64,000 nt of DNA. It comes from Symbiodinium natans. Taxonomy: Eukaryota; Sar; Dinophyceae; Suessiales; Symbiodiniaceae. The notes beneath the pieces were generated by a model, which did not search any database, was not told where the DNA came from, and saw only the letters and a list, made by a program, of their open reading frames with translations. Shown here piece after piece: positions 12,644-22,254 of this stretch; the first letter of the stretch is position 1; each line of letters begins with the position of its first letter. The position numbers and the translations under genes were made by a program. Location: the NCBI GenBank assembly GCA_905221605.1, contig CAJNDS010002757.1, forward strand, positions 892,501 through 956,500. The letters run 5' to 3'.

Positions 12644-13151
12644 CAACGAGGAGGCAGAGGCTCGTCTCCTCAGTTCTCTGCGGCTTTACGAAACCTTTCT
12701 CAACCGCAAGCACCTCAACCTCCGAAGCCCTGTCCCCCAACTCAAGAAGGTTTTTAGGTGAACCATCCGAAGCCGCCCCAGAAATCCCCAAAGATACCCC
12801 AAGCTCCATATCCTTGAGCCCTACAACTCCAACAATACGCCCCACCCTACATGCTAAACCCACGAAAACCTATGACTCTGACAATACCCTTGTTCCCTTT
12901 CGAGATCCCGCCGAAACCCATAAGCAAAGTCGGTACCCTTTGTTCTCTCCTGCGAACCCACAATGATATCCTTACAGTAAACCGTACTTTTCAGGCCCCA
13001 AGCCTCCCAAACCTCTAAAACATAATGCCCTTCCTAGACCCCCGAAGTACCCTGCAAGATACCCTACATATTACATACCCCCATGAAGGTACTCTTGCAC
13101 GCCCTTATCTGAAGCCAAGCCACTCTGAACCATGCAAAGACCTGCTGGCAG

Positions 13152-13237
13152 GTGTCGCCCACGAGTGCCGATGAGCCCACCACGCCCCCATCGCCGTCGA
13201 AGTCTACACTTGCATTGCCGGGCACGCCCTCAAAGAG
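13152..13237 (+). CDS. Host exon just left of the viral insertion
   Basis: Between a GCAG acceptor and a GTGCGG donor-like site, the frame reads SPTSADEPTTPPSPSKSTL, then ALPGTPSKR. It is a low-complexity Ser/Pro/Thr-rich segment. The viral element begins 25 bp past the donor, and an exon-like piece follows on the other side (33496-33546), so the insertion probably sits in an intron. The exon is read by eye and its protein is unknown. Confidence 0.35.
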
Positions 13238-13257
13238 GTGCGGCTGAGGGTTGGGGC

Positions 13258-13262
13258 TTAAT
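13258..13262. repeat. Target site duplication, left copy
   Basis: TTAAT directly abuts the first base of the left terminal inverted repeat and is repeated at 33313-33317. A 5-bp duplication fits retroviral-type (rve) integrase insertion as in Polintons. Confidence 0.85.
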
Positions 13263-13566
13263 AGTCAGGGGAGGCCTTGCCCAGTTTGGGTAATTGCACC
13301 ACCATGGCCCAGATCATAGCCATAATATCCTAAAACACTTTACCATATAGAAAATAAGGTGCAATTATCCAAAATGGACAAGGTAATGGGTCGCCAGTTT
13401 GGGTTATTACATCACCGTGAACATATATTGGCCATATAATCACAACTAGTAGCTCATTATCCTTAAAATACTCTATCTCATCCTATTTATCAGGTGATGT
13501 AACATCCCGAAATGGGCAAGGTTAGGTTTGTTCATTTTATGGGGCATAGTATGGGGTGTTGGGGGT
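13263..13566 (+). repeat. Left terminal inverted repeat (304 bp)
   Basis: It begins AGTCAGGGGAGG and is the exact reverse complement of 33009-33312 over 304 bases as read by eye. Homology stops at GGGGGT, followed by GGCTTCGG here versus TTTCTTTC on the right. Inside it are two imperfect palindromic modules: 13275-13300 pairs with 13358-13383, and 13388-13416 pairs with 13493-13521. All four arms are variants of one CCTTGCCCA-TTT-GGG...CACC sequence. Confidence 0.95.
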
Positions 13567-14047
13567 GGCTTCGGTTAGCCACTTCTTGGTGGCACTCCAC
13601 CGTTGACGAGATCAAACCCACTACGCCTGACGCTCCAGCTCACAACCCTGATGCTCCACCCGCTACCCTTGATGCTTTAGTCCACCAGCGAAGCCGAATC
13701 TTAGCCCGATATATACCCAAATACTTTATGGGTCAGGGAGTGGATTCATCGATGTGTTTGGTTTTCTGTGCTGGCCGACTACGACAAGAGCATCGAGATG
13801 CGAAGGTCAGCCCTGCGCGTTTATGTAAATCACCAGTCCTCTGCAGGTGTTCCGCGCAACTTAATCAGGGTAGGGCCAAGTAGGTGCGCCCGGCGAGTTG
13901 CATGCGCTCAACCCCGTAGCACATTTTTCACAATGCGCGACATTTGCAGTTCATTTTGATGCCTGCAAGAGGATCGTGTGTGTGTGTGTCTATACTGCAT
14001 TCTGAGAGTTCCACGCTTCATTACCCACCATTGCCAGTCGTGCTGCC

Positions 14048-14847
14048 ATGGCGCCCATATCAAGGCGTCGCAAGGTGCTCAAGACGGGACGGCTCATCAA
14101 GAAATCAAAACGCCTTGTTGAGCACAGGGATGCTGCAACAAGGGTGGCTGTGGCGTTGAAGGAGGCGGAGATGGAAAAGGCTGTGGCGTTGAAGGAGGCG
14201 GAGATGGAAAAGGCTGTGGCGTTGAAGGAGGCGGAGATGGAAAAGGCGATGGCGTTGAAGGAGGCGGAGGCTAAATTTCAGCTTAAAGTTGAAATAGACG
14301 CAGTCAAAAATAAGATGCAGATGGAGATCGACATTACAAAGCTCAAGTATATCAATGTGAGCTCTCGATTCTGGCTTGAACTGGTCTTCCAGGACTTTGC
14401 CACATACGCGCGCAGCCAGAACTTGCAGCCAGCCCCGAAGCTCTGGAACTCGTCGGGTAGGCCCATCATGAGCAGGGTGAATGCCTATCTAGTTTCAAAT
14501 CCTTCCCGGTGGCAAGCTGGCGTCATAAGAAGCTTCAGGCACTACAGCAGTTCCCAACAATTACCGAGATGCTGCTTATGGTGCTGCGAGTTCTTTGGCC
14601 TTCCATCAGCCCACGAGGAGGTTTTTATGGTTCATTGTGGACTTGCTCTGGCACACGGGCTGGCCAGGACTACGACGCAATTGTTCCACGAAGTGGCTTG
14701 TGAGTTTTATGCCAAAGCAGACTGGTCTACCTGTGGAGCGCTTGGACTGACAAAGGCACATGTTCGCGCAATGATGCGAACAACCTATCGAAGCACATTG
14801 CGCAGTTATTCCCTCTTGTGTGCGCCAACCCCGCTCAACACTTGTAG
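14048..14847 (+). pseudogene. Broken GC-rich cargo gene with 33-bp tandem repeat
   Basis: An ATG at 14048 opens a frame of 267 codons to 14851. The first 145 residues look like protein: a basic start, then a charged helix with an 11-residue repeat (VALKEAEMEKA, 3.7 copies) and a segment with SSRFWLELVFQDF. After about 14490 the protein-like reading moves between frames: KLQALQQFPTITEM in one, LWFIVDLLWHTGWPG in another, then NLSKHIAQLFPLVCANPAQ with a stop at 14845-14847 in a third. This suggests several indels, or missed introns. The family is not recognised. Composition is host-like, so it is probably captured host DNA. Confidence 0.5.
14150..14272 (+). repeat. 33-bp tandem repeat within the cargo gene
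   Basis: Three full 33-bp units at 14150, 14183 and 14216 and a partial fourth from 14249 encode (VALKEAEMEKA)n, a heptad-like charged helix. The units are nearly identical at the DNA level, so the expansion is recent. Confidence 0.9.
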
Positions 14848-15540
14848 ATAGTATGGCAGAACCACCTTCAAAGGTTGCACATGCCTCATGTATCAGTATC
14901 ACTCATTGGCGCGAGTGCGTGCTGGGCCCAGTTGAGTGATCACAGGACTCGCAAATAGTTTTAAACATTGGAACGCAGGATGTCCCGTCACGATCTATGC
15001 CGATTTCCGAAAGTGTTTCACAGTTTGGAGCTGTAGTTGCACAGAAGCACCGTATGCCCCGCAGATTACAAGTGCCCGCCCTCGACAGTGGGGGCAAGCA
15101 CCTCTTCAAAGTTAGGGTTCTGACTCTAAAATTTGGATTCAAATTCTATTCAGAAACGGGATTCTGACGTTCGCAAAATCAGAATAAACCCTCAAAGTAG
15201 AAATGGAATGTCTCACCAAAAATCACGGGTGCGCCCTTTTTCGCCGTACAGGGCGAAGGTCAGAGACCGGGCCATGCAGACCGAGCCAGCGGACAGTGCA
15301 AAGATCAGAGGCCGAAGAGTGCCTGTTGACTTTGCAAACCCGTAAACCCTAACTCCGGCAGTAAACCGCCGACTTACCACTCGCAGGCGCACGACTTCTA
15401 AGCAACATACGGGCATACAGCAATTCAGGAAGGTTTTCGTGATAGGGTTGCAGGGGCTGCATACTCTTGGGTTCGCGTATGCTACGCGGCAGGCTTCAGT
15501 GTTCAGTTGGGGCTTTTAGGGTTTTTGTCCCCCTAAATCC

Positions 15541-16929
15541 CCATTAAAACACTAAGGGTAGTTTGGCCTCAAAAGTGGATTAGAAAGCAAGACAAACAGT
15601 GTTCAAAAAGCAAACACGAAAAGTAAGGTACTGAAGATTAGGGGTTATGAAAAGATTACAAACACAAATAAATGATATTTTAAGCATTGTATTTTTTACG
15701 CTAGTGACACAAAAAAACAAGGAAACAATCAAAAAACAACCATAAATAAAACTAAGGTACTGAATAGGGTTTAGGGAGTACAAATAACACATAATATTAA
15801 GTTTTATATATTTTGCCTAATAAAAATCGTAAAGGTTTAGGATAGTTAGTCGTCAAGTTTCTGGTTGTGTTTATACGATTTCTTTCTTAGTACTCAATCT
15901 TGTGGTAACCATGGGATATCTAGAATCTAAATTAACCCTTCCAACGAGTAGTTTTAGTTATAGTTATAATCAATATTGAAAGACTCGCTTTAAACCCAAG
16001 ATGAGGTTTGGTCTAGTTACTGTTTCTCGTTTTAGTTAGATCTTCTTTTTTGGTTTTTTGAATACAGTTGGGGTTGGTTTAACTTGGTTTTTGCTCTTCT
16101 GGTTCAGCGATATAATCACAGATGTTTTTTTAATTATATCGATTACTGGATTTCATGTGTGAAGCAAATTAATGTTTCAATACTTTGGTTTTGGATCAAA
16201 GTCTTCTTAAATGTTTATCGTATTCTGCAACTATCTGGTACGAAGCTTGGTGTAAAACGATTTGATATATCCTTATGCGCATAAATTGTTAGTAAATTTC
16301 TTGATTTCCTGGTGGTTTTTTTCGTGTAAGAATTTTTGGATATCATTTTTTTAATACCTTTTATGAAGTGTTTTGGTATTGTGGAATGGGTTAGGTTCCC
16401 GTAAAAAGACGATTGTGTGTTTCTTGCTCTTATCTATTCCAACCAAGCAAAACAATCCTTCTCACCCCTCTGTAGTCATTCAATCCAAGGTTTATCTGTT
16501 CAAACCGCTTCAACGGCATTGTAAAATTTTTCATGCTACAACAATAACACAGTACTTTTGCAACTTCGTAGCGTGGTGCAGTCTAGCACTCTTGTAATTA
16601 AATTTGCATTGTTTTTCACAATCATTAGACAATGGTTAAGTGACCCAAGTTTCCTCTTTTGCCCCCCCCCCCCCCCCGGTGTAAATTGCATTATGGTGCA
16701 CATTATTTTGTTGTTGATTAAGTTTCTATTTCAATAACCCAAGAATTGTTACTGATTTCTTCTCTGTTTTGTTCACTGAACATTCTATAGATAAATACAT
16801 TTAAGTTGTTATTCTTTACGGTGGGTTTTCTAAGAAAACCTAACAAATCATGTCGCAAGTATGACCTATTATCATCGTCCAAATGTGATCAATATTTTTG
16901 TCCTAGTTTTCTCAATCTAGTGCTTTAGG
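15541..16929 (-). pseudogene. Decayed AT-rich viral gene region
   Basis: From about 15541 the DNA becomes strongly AT-rich and, above about 15840, T-rich on the plus strand, as expected for a minus-strand gene of this element. No long frame survives. Protein-like pieces with stops between them can be read on the minus strand at about 16081-16440, for example GIDKSKKHTIVFLREP, KNHQEIKKFTNNLCA and NPVIDIIKKTSVIISLN. The family is not recognised. It is most likely one or more inactivated viral genes downstream of the integrase remnant. Confidence 0.45.
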
Positions 16930-17640
16930 AATTGTTTAATGTCCGTGTGATGTATGGTTCTTTCTGCTTATACGTTCTTCTCATTATCTTGACGGTTGTT
17001 CGCTTCGTCTATCTCAGGGTATGTTTCTGCTACGGAGTGCGTTTATGCTTAAAATCAGTTTTACGTTTCAACTCATTTTTGGTAAACGTGCAATCCTTGG
17101 AGTCAGATTTAGGGCTATGAATGTATAAGCTTTATTATTGTTATGTCACAGTATTTCAAAGTTATAATCGGGTACCACCCATGAATCTTTTCTTTACCTC
17201 TTTTTTTCTTATCCGCTCAACGGCTTGAATAACTTCTTTTGTTAGGTTTTAATGAAGCGTTCTGCCAACGCTGGGTGTCCACGGTTTCTATGAATTCTCA
17301 ATTTTTTCGTCTACTCAGATACTCCTTATGTGTTTACTGTATAAACTGCCTTCCTCATGAAAGAGAGCCGGAATATACATGCGTGGTTTTTTTCTATCCA
17401 TTTGTTTAATTCCCCTCATGAGACCTGCTAAAAATCTGGTGGCTGTTTGGCTTTTTATGGTAGCGTTGCCTTATTTAGGGAATATGCAAACGCACATAAA
17501 CCTATTTCTAAACTTTTGGTGCTAAGTCGTTGCTTAGATATGAAAAACACATCCAAGTTGAAAAGTCAAAATACGGCTGTGGGCTACAAAAAAATATTTG
17601 ACCTCTTGGTTTCTCCGTTTAGCCCCTCTTCTACATTTTC
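16930..17640 (-). pseudogene. Degraded retroviral-type (rve) integrase
   Basis: On the minus strand, pieces of an rve/DDE integrase appear in the right order but in shifting frames with stops. In order they are NLDVFFISKQ (17530-17559, region of the first catalytic Asp), FLAGLMRGIKQMDRKKPRMY (about 17374-17433), FHEEGSL (region of the second Asp, altered), GHPALAERFIKT (17245-17280, containing the catalytic Glu of the AERF motif), DYNFEIL (about 17149-17169), and C-terminal TPRIARLPK and VKIMRRTYK. Integrases of this type insert Polintons and virophages and leave 5-6-bp duplications. This copy cannot make a full protein. It matches the TTAAT duplication but cannot have mobilised the element in its present state. 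Confidence 0.8.
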
Positions 17641-17917
17641 TGAAAAATTTAATCAACATAAGCCATTGTAAAGCGTTTTGTGCTGTGGCCCTTGGCATTT
17701 TTTCAAGGTTGCTTTGCCTGAGCCGAAACCGCTGCTATCAAAATAAATAAAGATCCCATCAGTAATTATTTTTTGTTTTCGCTCATATAAATAAGTAAGA
17801 AAAATAACGCACAGATTTTTCAAAAAAGTATTATTTTCTTCTATGGCTCCTTCATAAGGATATCACTGTTCTCACCTTGCAGTTTTCATGTGTAATTTAG
17901 TTCCTTCTTTTTATTTG

Positions 17918-18151
17918 CTAGTGCTTCTGCCTTCTGTTTGCTGGTGTCAACTTCACGACTGTTATATCTATACCGTTTTTCGCTAGTATTTCTCTCCATT
18001 TTCTTCTTATCCAGATACCTATCTCTGGAAGCCCTTTTTTTCTCAAACATCTCTTTGTCTTCACGTCTTTTATTATAATACAGCCTATGTACAATGCCAG
18101 TTGTTCACGGATTTCCTCTATTGTCATATCTTCCCAGTTTTTGCATTTCAC
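17918..18151 (-). CDS. Small basic protein of unknown function (77 aa)
   Basis: The intact frame starts MKCKNWEDMTIEEIREQL and is rich in Lys/Arg, with predicted helices and no recognised motif. It lies upstream of the integrase remnant on the same strand, and an AT-rich leader with TTTATATTATAATAAATAG precedes the ATG. It could be a genuine small viral gene or a surviving piece of a longer decayed one. No family was recognised. Confidence 0.45.
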   Translation of the reverse strand: MKCKNWEDMTIEEIREQLALYIGCIIIKDVKTKRCLRKKGLPEIGIWIRRKWREILAKNGIDITVVKLTPANRRQKH

Positions 18152-18641
18152 TATTTATTATAATATAAATTAATATTTCTTTAAGTGCTTTTTCTTTACA
18201 CTAAATCTTATTTGATTTTCAATCAGTCTAAAAAAAGTCTTCAGAAAAATATATTTACAGAAATCTTTTTATTATAAAATTAATATATATTGTAATTTAT
18301 ACCAAAGCATACAGAGAAATATCACTGCTTTTAGAAGCAGTGTACGACAATTACAAAAAGAAAAACGCTTTAACAAAGCAACCAAGAAAAAGTCAGAAAC
18401 AACAAGGAAAAAGCAGAATACTTATATTCTTGAACGCAATATAGCTCAGTTACAACAGCCGACAATTTAATAAGAAAATTTATATCACATCCAAGACACC
18501 AAAGGACAAAGAAAGGCAGAAAAGGAATACAATAAGATTTATGACAAACAAAGGATAAACCCAGTCTAGGCGAAAGAATGGAGGAACAAGAAAGAACAAG
18601 AAACTGGAAGAACCAACCCTAGAAAAAACATGAACTATTAG
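18152..18641. other. A-rich spacer before the polymerase gene
   Basis: No gene is supported. The plus strand is A-rich, and short frames such as LQKEKRFNKATKKKSE (about 18349) end quickly in stops. It probably carries the divergent promoters of the 77-aa gene and the polymerase-helicase. An in-frame stop at 18639-18641 directly precedes the ATG at 18642, so no N-terminal extension of the large gene is possible in this frame. Confidence 0.5.
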
Positions 18642-21600
18642 ATGATGTGGCGTTTTTTTAGATACAAATCGGGAGCGGCACACAGAAAGCAGCATTTTTA
18701 TGACAAAGCAGGTAAGCCTTTAGTACCATTGATTACAGTAGAAGCGAAAAGGCAAACAGCAAGCGTTAACACCACATCGTATGTTGAAAACCTTGTTGGT
18801 AGAAAAGTGTTTGGGGAGTACGACAAGAGGCTTTTCACAAAATTACTATTGGACTTACAAAGAGACCCGTCCATATTGGGAGTCATCGGCTTCGTGATAG
18901 ATTATATAGATTGTGTTAAAGTATATGAAGTTGATAGGGTAGATGGTGATTCAGATTTTAATCCAAAGCACGAGAACCTTAGAGATGCGACTAATGTGAG
19001 CATGTATCATAATTATATTCAGACTCCTTTGAACCCAGAGTACGAGACACTAAAGGAAGCCATTAAAGTTGAACATTATCAAGACAACCTGTGCTGGATT
19101 AATACTTTAACGGATTATTATAAAAATACCCTTATGGGTGACAAGAAGAGAGAGAAGAACAAATTAACTAGAGAAAGTATTTTAAACCTCATAAATAAAA
19201 CAGAAGATGATTTCACAACCAACGGTGCTAGTCTTGACGATATGACCAAGGTTTTTGAACACTATAATATTCAAGTTAGGGTATATGATGTTTTTAATAA
19301 TCTGGTGTATCAGTACGACCCAGAGAAGCGCGACCATCACATACAAACACTGTATGCAATAATCAAGAACAACCACATTTACACGGTGAATGATAATTTA
19401 AGTTCCTTGAAGCAAATGTTACCAAAGAATTCCAATTATGACATTTACGTGAAGGCTTCGTCGGATTACCATTTAAATGAGAAGTCCACACCAGTTGAGT
19501 GTAAAATGATAGCATCTTTGGACGATATCAGAAAACACACAGAGGAAGACCAATATACCCTAATATATGACGGAAATGATTTAACGAAGTTGTTTTATGA
19601 ATCCAAACAGGCAGGTTATGAACCACAGGTTAAGTTCAGTGGGTGCATCGTGTCTGAGTTGAATTTTCGTTTTTATATCAAGAAAAGACTCATCAAGTAC
19701 AAGGTCAAAACGCAGAACCTTGTAACAAACTCCATTGATGGTTCTATCTGTGTTAGGACAGAGAATATTTATAATAGAATGTCTAAAGCAATGTGCGATT
19801 TCAATAAAGCACTGTTTAACCCCTTGCATAAATCCTACTATAACGAGATAGACATACAAATCTTCCAGGAGTGTAAAACCGTAAACCCAGCAGGTGAGAT
19901 AAATAAATATTATCATATATATTCTGTAAAGCGTCAAGAATTTGATAAATACTTTTTTACAACAGAGTCCTGTGTAGAGATAGATGTCCGAAAGGCATTC
20001 ACACACGCATTTAATCAGATGACCGAGATACCAGTGTTTACTCAATTTGATGTGTGGAAGCCTTACAAGAAGGAATATAAAATAGAATCATTTCACCCAC
20101 TGACCTTATACTTAGTTAAGAGTAATGGCGAGGCAATGTTTTTCAACAAAACCTATTGCTTAGTATACGGACAGTTTTTAAAGCATTTACATAAAAAATG
20201 CAAAATATTATATTATAAAGAACCTTCTAGAGTTTATACTGTTGACTACAAGAAGATTGTCAATAAACTGTGGGCTACCGAGATATCTGACAGAGCACCC
20301 GAGGACATTAGAACCAAAAAGTTAATTGCAAATGTCAACTTCGGTTTACTGGAAAAGAGTACAAATACATCATCTAAAAGTTATACCTTCAATGGTTTGA
20401 GGGAAGCATTATATTATCAAAAACTTGTCGGAGGTAGAATAAATAAATTATCTGTAGAAAAACCAGAATTAGTAGAAGATGATGAAGAAGAAGATGCGTG
20501 GAAAACTGTATACACGGAATTAGAGGAGAAATATTACTGTCTGACTGTATCAGATAGAGCCACCTTAAGAAACGGATTTATATACATAAAGGAGCTATTA
20601 TTACAATACCATAATTTTAAAATGTACCAAGATTACTTAAAACTAGTGGAGAATAATGTGGATGTCTGGAGTGTCAAAACCGATGCTTTTGTAATCAGAA
20701 GGGAACACCTAAGGAGAGCAAAGAAGGGGCTAGACTTTAACGAAGAGATAGGCGGATGGAGACACGAGAAGGGCAAACAGCCTTTAGAACCAAGGGGTAA
20801 ATTAGAACAGAAGCCTAATGAATTAATACCCATACCAGTATACAAGAATGAGACCAGACATGTAAAAGATGAATGGGACACCGAGGCCATAGCAAAGGAT
20901 ATTATAAAACATAACCCTTTGATGATTAGAAGTAAATACGCTGGAGGAGGTAAAAGTCATATAGCCAAATATTTCAGTAAATTAGGATACAATACTTTGT
21001 TTGTAGTACCACAAAATAGCTTGTCTCAAAACATAGACGATGACGCGGTGACTACCAATAAGTTTTTTTCAGTACCTGTAGGCGATGGTGAGAAGTTGCC
21101 AGAGTTTGACCACAGTGACTACGATGTAGTGGTTTTTGATGAGATTTTTATGAATGGCTTACATATGCTCAATAGAATCAGACAGTTTGTTAATCAACAT
21201 CCTAATAAGATAATTATAGGGGCTGGTGACACGAAGCAATTACCGCCCATAGAAGACTTGACTAATACCAGAAAACCAGATGAATATGCAGATGAGTGTA
21301 TAAATCAGATATTTAAATATAATATTTTGTTAACAGTTTGTAAGAGATTAGGTGGTAAAGACGATTCTAAAGCAAATGAGAACAGACAAGTATTAAATAA
21401 TATGTATGACGACATGTGGCTACATAAGCTTCCACTTGATGACTTCGTAAGGAAATATTTTAAAACAACAGACGATGTAACACAATCGCATAATAATATA
21501 GCTTATACAAACATGAGGTGTCTGTATGTGTCCAATCAGATACGAAAACACATAGGTAAGAAAAATAAGTATGAAGTGGGTGAGACACTGATATGCAGAG

Positions 21601-22211
21601 TCTACAAGAAGTTCGGAAGTAAAAGATTCAACGTTAACTATCGGTTTAGAATACTGAGTATAAGCAGTAACACAGTGATACTGGAAGATGTTAAGTCAAA
21701 GGAACAGTATACAACGGATATGTTAACATTAGATAAGCATTTTAGATACGATTATTGTACCACGTGCCATTCTGCGCAAGGTGCTTCAATCAATGGTAAG
21801 ATCATAATACACGAGTGGAATAAGAAGCACTTGGTGACTCGTGAGTGGATATGGTGCGCCTTGACTAGAAGCACCGACTTTAATGATGTGTTATTTTATG
21901 AGAGTGAAACGGATAAAACAGAACTCACAGAAGAAAATCTAAACCGATACATAAACAACAAAATCAGAAACTACAAACTACAAGACGAAAAGGCTGGTAG
22001 AAAGATAAATTCAAAAAAATATGTTACTCCAGACTGGTTTATTAAAAGAATCAACGGTAATTGTTGTAATTGTGGTTGTCGGTTTGAGTTTGAAGTCAAA
22101 AATGGATATCTCACCAATACCATAACGGCACAGCGAAAAGACAACTCGGTTGCTCATGAGCTTGACAATTGCGAGGCTTGGTGTGATTATTGCAATAGAA
22201 GTGCAAAATAA
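18642..22211 (+). CDS. TVpol-like DNA polymerase fused to SF1 helicase
   Basis: The protein is 1189 aa and is the presumed replication enzyme. Residues 440-690 carry polymerase-like motifs: A at EIDVRKAF (D449), B at KKLIANVNFG (K560, N564, G568) and C at VKTDAFVI (D681), in the order seen in the transposon/virus polymerases (TVpol) of PLVs. Residues 755-1095 form an SF1 helicase: Walker A YAGGGKSH (K771), Walker B VVVFDEI (D833, E834), motif III GDTKQLPP (863-869), TCHSAQG (1041-1047) and ALTRS (R1076). The C-terminus has Cys pairs (C1141/C1144, C1181/C1184), H1172 and DNCEAWCDYCN, an HNH-like zinc module. Around 149-250, NLCWINTL and NNHIYTV could be a Cys/His (OTU-like) domain; that is tentative. 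The frame is intact. The polymerase assignment rests on motif order, the helicase is firm. Confidence 0.85.
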   Translation: MMWRFFRYKSGAAHRKQHFYDKAGKPLVPLITVEAKRQTASVNTTSYVENLVGRKVFGEYDKRLFTKLLLDLQRDPSILGVIGFVIDYIDCVKVYEVDRVDGDSDFNPKHENLRDATNVSMYHNYIQTPLNPEYETLKEAIKVEHYQDNLCWINTLTDYYKNTLMGDKKREKNKLTRESILNLINKTEDDFTTNGASLDDMTKVFEHYNIQVRVYDVFNNLVYQYDPEKRDHHIQTLYAIIKNNHIYTVNDNLSSLKQMLPKNSNYDIYVKASSDYHLNEKSTPVECKMIASLDDIRKHTEEDQYTLIYDGNDLTKLFYESKQAGYEPQVKFSGCIVSELNFRFYIKKRLIKYKVKTQNLVTNSIDGSICVRTENIYNRMSKAMCDFNKALFNPLHKSYYNEIDIQIFQECKTVNPAGEINKYYHIYSVKRQEFDKYFFTTESCVEIDVRKAFTHAFNQMTEIPVFTQFDVWKPYKKEYKIESFHPLTLYLVKSNGEAMFFNKTYCLVYGQFLKHLHKKCKILYYKEPSRVYTVDYKKIVNKLWATEISDRAPEDIRTKKLIANVNFGLLEKSTNTSSKSYTFNGLREALYYQKLVGGRINKLSVEKPELVEDDEEEDAWKTVYTELEEKYYCLTVSDRATLRNGFIYIKELLLQYHNFKMYQDYLKLVENNVDVWSVKTDAFVIRREHLRRAKKGLDFNEEIGGWRHEKGKQPLEPRGKLEQKPNELIPIPVYKNETRHVKDEWDTEAIAKDIIKHNPLMIRSKYAGGGKSHIAKYFSKLGYNTLFVVPQNSLSQNIDDDAVTTNKFFSVPVGDGEKLPEFDHSDYDVVVFDEIFMNGLHMLNRIRQFVNQHPNKIIIGAGDTKQLPPIEDLTNTRKPDEYADECINQIFKYNILLTVCKRLGGKDDSKANENRQVLNNMYDDMWLHKLPLDDFVRKYFKTTDDVTQSHNNIAYTNMRCLYVSNQIRKHIGKKNKYEVGETLICRVYKKFGSKRFNVNYRFRILSISSNTVILEDVKSKEQYTTDMLTLDKHFRYDYCTTCHSAQGASINGKIIIHEWNKKHLVTREWIWCALTRSTDFNDVLFYESETDKTELTEENLNRYINNKIRNYKLQDEKAGRKINSKKYVTPDWFIKRINGNCCNCGCRFEFEVKNGYLTNTITAQRKDNSVAHELDNCEAWCDYCNRSAK

Positions 22212-22254
22212 AAATTAGTTAGTTAGTTTTTATTTTACACTTTTGTTTTTGATT

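Larger units (their letters stand above)
13567..15540. other. GC-rich host-like segment inside the element
   Basis: Between the left TIR and the AT-rich viral body lies about 2 kb with host-like composition, no viral-type gene packing, and one broken gene (14048-14847). A frame at 13512-13883 overlaps the TIR and is rich in TPDAP/PDAP repeats; another at 15133-15345 is basic. Neither is recognised. There is no equivalent on the right, where the TIR abuts viral genes within 52 bp. It may be captured cargo or a later insertion into the element. Confidence 0.7.

Noticed and set aside
15580-16597. Short frames (60-75 codons) as real viral genes
   Set aside because: They lack the leader and coding-strand purine bias seen in the intact genes, and the minus strand shows broken protein-like pieces in the same place.
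19581-20045. Minus-strand frame of 154 codons inside the polymerase gene
   Set aside because: It is a hydrophobic antisense shadow of a confident, intact plus-strand gene.
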